Assembly: GCA_964371075.1 (NCBI GenBank)
Contig: CAYJKN010000005.1
Coordinates: 124,001 to 188,000 of the forward strand
DNA length: 64,000 bases
Direction of reading: 5' to 3'
Source of the DNA: UTCHB3 sp964371075
GTDB lineage: Bacteria; Bacteroidota; Ignavibacteria; Ignavibacteriales; Ignavibacteriaceae
The translations under genes were made by a program, and so were the position numbers. The notes beneath the pieces are model-generated. The model was not told the origin of the DNA and made no database searches. It saw only the letters and a list, made by a program, of their open reading frames with translations. This document shows, in pieces, positions 59,400-64,000 of this stretch. Position 1 is the stretch's first letter. Every line of letters begins with the position of its first letter.

Positions 59400-59981
59400 A
59401 TGGATTTAGAGAAATTGATAGCGTTCTTAAAAGAAAAAGAAGCGTCCGAAGATGTTGTGAAATTCGTCGAGGGACTTAAACCGGTTACGAGTGAAACGGT
59501 GAAGGACTATGTAGAGAATACAGATGAAGGGAAGAAACTTCTCCAGAGCTTGACGGATGCCAAGGTTACGAAATCGATTGAGAGCTGGAAGCAGAATAAT
59601 CTACAGAAGGTGCTTGATGATGAGATTGCAAAACGCTATCCACCCGAAACTGCTGAGGCTAAAAGATTGCGGGAACTCGAGAAAAGAATAAACGACCAAG
59701 ATAATCTGCTAAAGAGGAAGGACTTGTTAACTTCGGCAATAAAAAAGGCGACGGAGAAAGGGCTTCCAATCAATGTGATCGACAGGTTGTTAGGTGATGA
59801 TGAAGAGAGTACCGAGAAGAATCTAAATCTGTTTGAGGAAGAATTCAAAAAGGCGATCGAAACACAAGTGAACGAAAAATTCAAACAAGGCGGAAGGGAC
59901 ATACCAGGACATCCAAACCCTGTTATCCCGGAAGGCAAGGAATCTTCGACACTTATGAAGGATCTGCTAAACCAAGTTTAA
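59400..59981 (+). CDS. Capsid scaffolding protein
   Basis: 193 residues with AAAAAGGAG upstream. Acidic, helical protein with a C-terminal basic-proline stretch (GGRDIPGHPNP), in the position and with the composition of SPP1/DUF4355-type scaffolds directly before the major capsid gene. It should direct prohead assembly and leave before packaging. Confidence 0.8.
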   Translation: MDLEKLIAFLKEKEASEDVVKFVEGLKPVTSETVKDYVENTDEGKKLLQSLTDAKVTKSIESWKQNNLQKVLDDEIAKRYPPETAEAKRLRELEKRINDQDNLLKRKDLLTSAIKKATEKGLPINVIDRLLGDDEESTEKNLNLFEEEFKKAIETQVNEKFKQGGRDIPGHPNPVIPEGKESSTLMKDLLNQV

Positions 59982-60007
59982 CACAATTCAAAACATAGAG
60001 GTTTGTT

Positions 60008-61195
60008 ATGCCAATAATTAGCGGCGTAAATAATTCAGCAAATGCGGTGGCTCTAAACCAGTTGCCAGATATCGAAAAGGTTTTGGTTAAAACCAAGCCG
60101 TACCAAACTCCACTGTTGAACCTGCTTTGGTTCTCAGGTCGCCCAGCTAAAGAAGTTACTTCTCAGTTGGGAAAATTTGAGTGGTTCGAAAGAGGCTTCA
60201 TGCCACATCAGACCACAAACAAAGCTGCGATCACAGCATCCGGTACTCCAGCTTCACTCACATTGACAACCAGCAACTGCAATGATCTGACGATCTTTAA
60301 TGTTGATGACATTGTCCTTATCGAGGAAACTGATCAGATGGCATATGTAAGTTCCCGCACTACTTCACAAGTGGTTCTGGCTCATATCGATGGTTCGACC
60401 AATCTTACCAGCATCCAGAATGAGGGAGTATATCTCAAGATCATTGGAAGCCGCGTAAATGAGTACGGCGGTGTCCGGGGTGGTATGAGAAATGCAGAAG
60501 TTGCAATGGAAAACTATCTCAACATCTTTTCAGATTCAGTTGCATCCACCGGCCGCTATCAGGCAGGTAAAAACTGGACTGATGGTGTGGATCATGCTTC
60601 ACTTGTAGCCCAAAGGATCGAAGAGCTCAAACTGCAAATCGAGAGGTATTTCCTGTATGCACCTGTAAAGGGATATGCGACATCGGGCAATTACCGTGTT
60701 ACATGGGGTCATGGATTCCTTGGTAGAATTCAATCGAATGTGAACTCCTACTCACCGGTTATGGATGAAGATCTTTTTGATGACCATCTGAAAGAAGTTT
60801 TCGCCAAAGGTGGTAGCAGAAAGCTTCATATGTGCGGTTCGAACCAGCTTGTTGAGATTAACAAGTTCGTCAAAACCCGTTATGAGCTCAATCCCAATCC
60901 TGTAACCAACATCTACGGAGTAAATTTGAAAGAATATGTCACGCCTTTTGGTATTGTGGACATTCTTTGGAATCCAATGTTGGATGGAAAATTCGCGAAC
61001 TATGGTTTCACAATCGATGTCGAAAAGATCAGACTTCGTTACATGGCTGACGACAAGAAAGGTTCAAGAGCATTCAGACTCGAGGAAGATGTTGAGACTC
61101 CCGGAGTTGACGGAAAATCTGACAAGCTCTTAGCGGATGTTGGAATCGAAATCCAAGAGGAAGCCTGTCACGGAATCCTCAAATTAGAAGGTTAG
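60008..61195 (+). CDS. Major capsid protein
   Basis: 395 residues, ATG 60008 with AGAGG. HK97-fold capsid of the DUF5309/SU10 kind: front with KPYQTPLLNLLWFSGRPAKEVTS, a long middle with NYRVTWGHGFLGRI, and a C-terminal half with VKTRYELNPNPVTNIYG, VTPFGIVDILWNP and IRLRYMADDKKGSRAF. It forms the icosahedral shell. The hairpin at 61217-61252 follows its stop codon. Confidence 0.9.
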   Translation: MPIISGVNNSANAVALNQLPDIEKVLVKTKPYQTPLLNLLWFSGRPAKEVTSQLGKFEWFERGFMPHQTTNKAAITASGTPASLTLTTSNCNDLTIFNVDDIVLIEETDQMAYVSSRTTSQVVLAHIDGSTNLTSIQNEGVYLKIIGSRVNEYGGVRGGMRNAEVAMENYLNIFSDSVASTGRYQAGKNWTDGVDHASLVAQRIEELKLQIERYFLYAPVKGYATSGNYRVTWGHGFLGRIQSNVNSYSPVMDEDLFDDHLKEVFAKGGSRKLHMCGSNQLVEINKFVKTRYELNPNPVTNIYGVNLKEYVTPFGIVDILWNPMLDGKFANYGFTIDVEKIRLRYMADDKKGSRAFRLEEDVETPGVDGKSDKLLADVGIEIQEEACHGILKLEG

Positions 61196-61216
61196 AATTA
61201 ATCTCCCGAATCCCAT

Positions 61217-61252
61217 TAACCTGCCCCTTCTTCTTCAGGAGGGGTTAGGTTA
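61217..61252 (+). terminator. Hairpin after the major capsid gene
   Basis: Outer stem TAACCT/AGGTTA and inner stem CCCCTTCT/AGGAGGGG (one G-U) with a 5-base loop. No T run, so probably a partial stop or mRNA-stabilising structure that raises capsid expression relative to downstream genes. Confidence 0.5.
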
Positions 61253-61282
61253 AGGGTAAAACCACTTAAAACAGGAATAAAT

Positions 61283-61483
61283 ATGGCAACATTCATTTCA
61301 AAGTTTCTATCCTATGGTATATCACTTCCAAGTAAGAAAAAAGCAAGGTTCAGGAATAATATTTTCTCGACAGAGGATGCGGAATTGGCATCCGAGATGA
61401 GAAGTTCCAAGGCGTTTGGGAAGGATTTTGAGGAAGTCACTTATCCTGATGACGAGAGTAAAGCAAAAGGGAAAAAGAAGTAG
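61283..61483 (+). CDS. Small basic head protein
   Basis: 66 residues, ACAGGA upstream. Begins MATFISKFLSYGISLPS and ends in a lysine-rich tail. Position between capsid and connector genes suggests a small head component; no family recognised. Confidence 0.65.
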   Translation: MATFISKFLSYGISLPSKKKARFRNNIFSTEDAELASEMRSSKAFGKDFEEVTYPDDESKAKGKKK

Positions 61484-61486
61484 GAA

Positions 61487-61807
61487 ATGGCAATTATAAC
61501 TCTTGCAGAAGTTAAGACGCTGCTCTCGATTTCGGACGATACAAAAGATGATCAGATTGAGATGATGATACCGATTGTTGAGGATTTTGTCACGAAATAT
61601 TGCAACGATGATTTTACCGATGAGGATGGCGTCACTTCTTTTCCTGCAGGGTTAAAACTCCCCACTGCCCAACTGATTAAGGTCCAAATGGATTACAAAG
61701 GTGTGTCAAGTGAGAGCATCGGTGATTACTCTGTTTCGTTTTTTGGGAATATCCCGGATGGAATTAAGAGTATGCTTAGACCTTACAAAAAGTTAAAGTT
61801 CGTATGA
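61487..61807 (+). CDS. Head-tail connector protein, gp6/gp15-like
   Basis: 106 residues. ITLAEVKTLLSISDDTKDDQIEMMI is the typical start of phage head-tail adaptor proteins (HK97 gp6/SPP1 gp15-like), all-helical with a final strand region. It forms the ring below the portal. Coupled by overlap to the next gene. Confidence 0.85.
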   Translation: MAIITLAEVKTLLSISDDTKDDQIEMMIPIVEDFVTKYCNDDFTDEDGVTSFPAGLKLPTAQLIKVQMDYKGVSSESIGDYSVSFFGNIPDGIKSMLRPYKKLKFV

Positions 61808-62130
61808 GCATCAAAGATTATTACAAGCAGAGCTGTGAACTATACTCGGTTTCGAGGAGTGTCGATTCGGGTGGTGCTTTTTCGGAAAGTTATACCAAGA
61901 CAGGAGATTTTAAGGGTCGAATCAGGCTTTTACAGGGACGGGAACGAGTGATAAATGAGAAGCAAGGTTATGAGTCTACACACAGAATTTATTGCTCTAA
62001 ATTGCTTTCAGTGAGTTTGACAGACCGAGTAAGAAATGGTCAGTACACTTTCGATGTGGTGAATGTGAATTACTTAAATGATGAAGCCGATCACATCGAA
62101 ATTGATGTCAAGCTGGTGACAGAATTATGA
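61804..62130 (+). CDS. Head closure protein, SPP1 gp16-like
   Basis: 108 residues. Small beta-barrel with CELYSVSRSVDSGG, KGRIRLLQGRE and YTFDVVNVNYLN, matching phage head-tail joining proteins. It plugs the DNA channel before tail attachment. ATGA overlaps on both sides. Confidence 0.82.
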   Translation: MSIKDYYKQSCELYSVSRSVDSGGAFSESYTKTGDFKGRIRLLQGRERVINEKQGYESTHRIYCSKLLSVSLTDRVRNGQYTFDVVNVNYLNDEADHIEIDVKLVTEL

Positions 62131-62342
62131 AGCTTTTAGAGATCCCGGTGCTTTGGAGTAATACGGAGGAGTTTGATTTGGCCGACATCGAGCCTGATCT
62201 GATCTTGGTAAATCCTGATCTGGTCTTTTGTGTCCATGATTCAAAAGAAGTTGCGGGATGCAGTATTGTGAGAGATTCATCAGGAACAGGATACTTGGTT
62301 CCGTTAACGAAAGAAGAAGTAAAGACAAGGCTAACAGAATGA
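62127..62342 (+). CDS. Small phage protein after head closure
   Basis: 71 residues. Mixed fold with LLEIPVLWSNTEEFDLADIEPDLILVNPD spread over strands, ending KEEVKTRLTE. ATGA overlap to the next gene. Not recognised; possibly a head-completion or lysis-associated protein. Confidence 0.6.
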   Translation: MKLLEIPVLWSNTEEFDLADIEPDLILVNPDLVFCVHDSKEVAGCSIVRDSSGTGYLVPLTKEEVKTRLTE

Positions 62343-62668
62343 GTTTTATACTTTTCTTCATAGCCGGGTTATTGAACGGTGGAATGGATATGATAAAGTT
62401 CAATTGGAACAGATTCATATTCCAGACAGAGTGGTGGTTGGAAAGAGGTGAATGGGCACCGGGACTTAGAACATGGTTACTAAAGCATGTCGCAACTATG
62501 TTCGCCGGGGGTTGGCACCTGTTAAAGTTTTTGATGGTGATGGCAGTTGTTGGGACGGTACTGATTTACTCCCCTTTATTCGTTTGGTGGATTGATCTGA
62601 CTTTGATGTTTGGAGTATTCAGTACCGGTTTTATCGTAGGTTATTATTTCCTGTGGAGAAAAAGATAA
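62339..62668 (+). CDS. Multi-pass membrane protein next to the endolysin
   Basis: 109 residues from ATG 62339 (overlaps the previous stop); the frame is open further left but only as a shadow. Three membrane segments: SFILFFIAGLLNGG near the start, FLMVMAVVGTVLIY, and LMFGVFSTGFIVGYYF. Holin-like size and topology, directly before the amidase. Could be a holin or a holin partner. Confidence 0.7.
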   Translation: MSFILFFIAGLLNGGMDMIKFNWNRFIFQTEWWLERGEWAPGLRTWLLKHVATMFAGGWHLLKFLMVMAVVGTVLIYSPLFVWWIDLTLMFGVFSTGFIVGYYFLWRKR

Positions 62669-63321
62669 TGTTAACAAATCTCATACAAAGAATTTCGTAT
62701 AAGCTGATCGGGAGATACCTTAAGGTTGGAGAGTATTTTAAGCAGATATGCAAAAAAACGGCTCTCACCTTTCATTTTACAGCTGGATATGGTGATTCAG
62801 TTGGTGTCGGGAATTATTTTGACTCAAAGCCCGGGCAAGTTGCAACCACTTACAGTTGTGGTCGTGACGGTATAATCGCTGAATTATTTGCACCAGCATA
62901 TTGGGCGATCCATTTGGGGAGCTCGATATTTAACGAGATGCGAACAATCGGGATTGAGATCGTTAACATCGGTCCGCTTTGGAACAGGAACGGTGTTATG
63001 GTGGATTGCTACGGGAATGTTTACTCTGGGGAGTACATCAGCTTCAAAGTGCCTTTTAAGGGCGTATTTCATTGGGCAACTTTTACTGAGGCGCAGTATG
63101 AAGCAGTTGGGAAATGGGCGGCGGAAAGATGCTTGGCGTTCAATATTCCGCCAATTGTCCATACCAACCTTGACTATGTCCCGAACAATGAAAAACTTAT
63201 CGGAATTACAACCCACACACATTTCAGGACAGACAAATACGACATTGGCCCGGCATGGGATTGGAAAAAGTTTCAGAAGTACTTCGATGCAGAGTATGCC
63301 AGGCTAAAGGTTACGGCATGA
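62668..63321 (+). CDS. Endolysin: N-acetylmuramoyl-L-alanine amidase
   Basis: 217 residues from ATG 62668 with GGAG and overlap to the previous stop; an upstream GTG is possible. Amidase_2 domain with zinc ligands in LTFHFTAG and the late THTHFRTDKYDIGPAWDW, and the catalytic region GIEIVNIG. It should cut the bond between muramic acid and the peptide in the cell wall during lysis. No signal peptide, so it depends on a holin. The C-terminus is the family domain itself, with no wall-binding module. Confidence 0.88.
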   Translation: MLTNLIQRISYKLIGRYLKVGEYFKQICKKTALTFHFTAGYGDSVGVGNYFDSKPGQVATTYSCGRDGIIAELFAPAYWAIHLGSSIFNEMRTIGIEIVNIGPLWNRNGVMVDCYGNVYSGEYISFKVPFKGVFHWATFTEAQYEAVGKWAAERCLAFNIPPIVHTNLDYVPNNEKLIGITTHTHFRTDKYDIGPAWDWKKFQKYFDAEYARLKVTA

Positions 63322-63629
63322 AATGGACAGAACGCGGACTTAGGAAGTATAGTGCATTTCTGATCAGTCTGTTCGCTTACTGTGTAATCTTCTCGATTAC
63401 TGTATTTGCAGGATATATCGACAGTGCCAACATCCCAACGCTCGCATTTCAATTGGGGGTGGGAATTGCTAGTGTGACAGGTGTTTTTTATGCTGGAAAT
63501 GTTTTAAGTAAGAAGGTAGGAAATGAACAAAGGCTTTTGGATAACGGCGGGAATTATCCTGTTTATAGTAGTGATCTTGGTGTTAATCACCAACAAGAAG
63601 CCCAACCCCAAAGAGATTTGGGAGTATAA
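63318..63629 (+). CDS. Holin-like membrane protein
   Basis: 103 residues from ATG 63318 (ATGA overlap). Two membrane helices (FLISLFAYCVIFSITVFAG and LGVGIASVTGVFYAG) in the first 70 residues and a hydrophilic tail. Size and position after the amidase suggest a holin. Its last 107 bases overlap the next gene in another frame. Confidence 0.72.
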   Translation: MKWTERGLRKYSAFLISLFAYCVIFSITVFAGYIDSANIPTLAFQLGVGIASVTGVFYAGNVLSKKVGNEQRLLDNGGNYPVYSSDLGVNHQQEAQPQRDLGV

Positions 63630-64000
63630 AGAAGGCAAACCCGACACTGTTTTTGTCTATGGTGAACCTGATACTGTTTATTTCTCCCGGGTGTATGAGA
63701 AGATTGTTCAAGTGCCGGTGGAAAAGATTATAAGTTTTGGAGAGGACAGTTCGAAAACGGACACGACGATTAATCTGGATAACGGCAAATTAACCTTGGG
63801 GTTAACCACATACCCGGCCATTGACTCACTGAAATTGGATATTGATCTTCTCACAGTTGATCGTGAAGTCATTCGGGTTGATACATTAAAAGTTACGAGG
63901 ACTGACACACTCAACATTACAAGAGAAATTAGAATTGAACCGGCTTGGTACGAATCGTGGTGGTTCGGTTCAATTGTTACAGCAATACTCACGATTACAG
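63523..64000 (+). CDS. Spanin-like protein, continues past the window
   Basis: At least 159 residues, ATG 63523 with AGAAGGTAGG upstream. One membrane anchor (about 6-25, ITAGIILFIVVILVLI), then a periplasmic domain rich in D-T-V-type repeats (KPDTVFVYGEPDTVYF, VDTLKVTRTDTL), and a second hydrophobic stretch at the window edge (WWFGSIVTAILT). Resembles inner-membrane spanin or Rz-like proteins that link the membranes at lysis in Gram-negative hosts. Start lies inside the preceding gene in another frame. Confidence 0.65.
   Translation, partial: MNKGFWITAGIILFIVVILVLITNKKPNPKEIWEYKEGKPDTVFVYGEPDTVYFSRVYEKIVQVPVEKIISFGEDSSKTDTTINLDNGKLTLGLTTYPAIDSLKLDIDLLTVDREVIRVDTLKVTRTDTLNITREIRIEPAWYESWWFGSIVTAILTIT

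Overview
The window looks like a chromosome segment of a member of the Bacteroidota/Ignavibacteria side of the FCB group. Three large secreted proteins end in the sorting domain that begins with a QNYPNPF motif and is used by type IX secretion. There is also a TonB receptor paired with a DUF4249-type lipoprotein, and a C25 (gingipain-like) peptidase. Moderate GC, many ATGA gene overlaps and AT-rich leaders fit this. The name of the organism is an inference; the domain content is what I can see.

Bases 1-30,500 are host chromosome. In order they hold: the right part of an IS1182-family element with a nonsense codon; tRNA-Ser(GCU); a PD-(D/E)XK nuclease; a lipoprotein/TonB receptor pair; a receiver-CheB fusion; rpiA; a lytic transglycosylase; a hybrid histidine kinase; a secreted M3 peptidase; a beta-propeller type IX cargo protein; an AbiEi/AbiEii type IV toxin-antitoxin cassette with a large operator palindrome and flanking repeats; a TPR histidine kinase; the C25 peptidase; a PAS histidine kinase; an SDR/DUF2867-type protein; another type IX cargo protein; a DUF2911 protein; and a tiny GIY-YIG nuclease gene sandwiched between two copies of a tRNA-Asp 3' end plus terminator.

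From about 30,544 to beyond the right edge lies a tailed-phage prophage. It begins with the orphan 3' half of tRNA-Asp (left attachment site) and a tyrosine integrase. The immunity region has an S24-type repressor facing a Cro-like gene with repeated GAAACTTT half-sites. An early operon follows: small regulators, a SymE-like gene, an unidentified likely recombination protein, an SbcD-like nuclease, a helicase and an SbcC-like ATPase. A replication gene carries twelve 12-bp iterons next to an AT-rich tract. After a VRR-NUC nuclease, a 19-bp palindrome precedes two ParB-domain genes (one fused to a methyltransferase), terminase, portal and minor head genes. A second, near-identical palindrome precedes scaffold, major capsid, head completion and lysis genes (amidase, holin-like, spanin-like). 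Tail genes and the right attachment site are outside the window.

The most unusual part is 53.7-59.1 kb. Here the head operon is interrupted by about 5.5 kb of accessory genes: two tiny genes with a structured leader RNA, a PemK/MazF-type toxin with an XRE-ImmA/IrrE partner, a coiled-coil membrane protein (probably DUF6161), and seven consecutive minus-strand genes for small proteins, most of them predicted helical hairpins. A fragment homologous to the end of the minor head gene lies inside this island and marks a past recombination.
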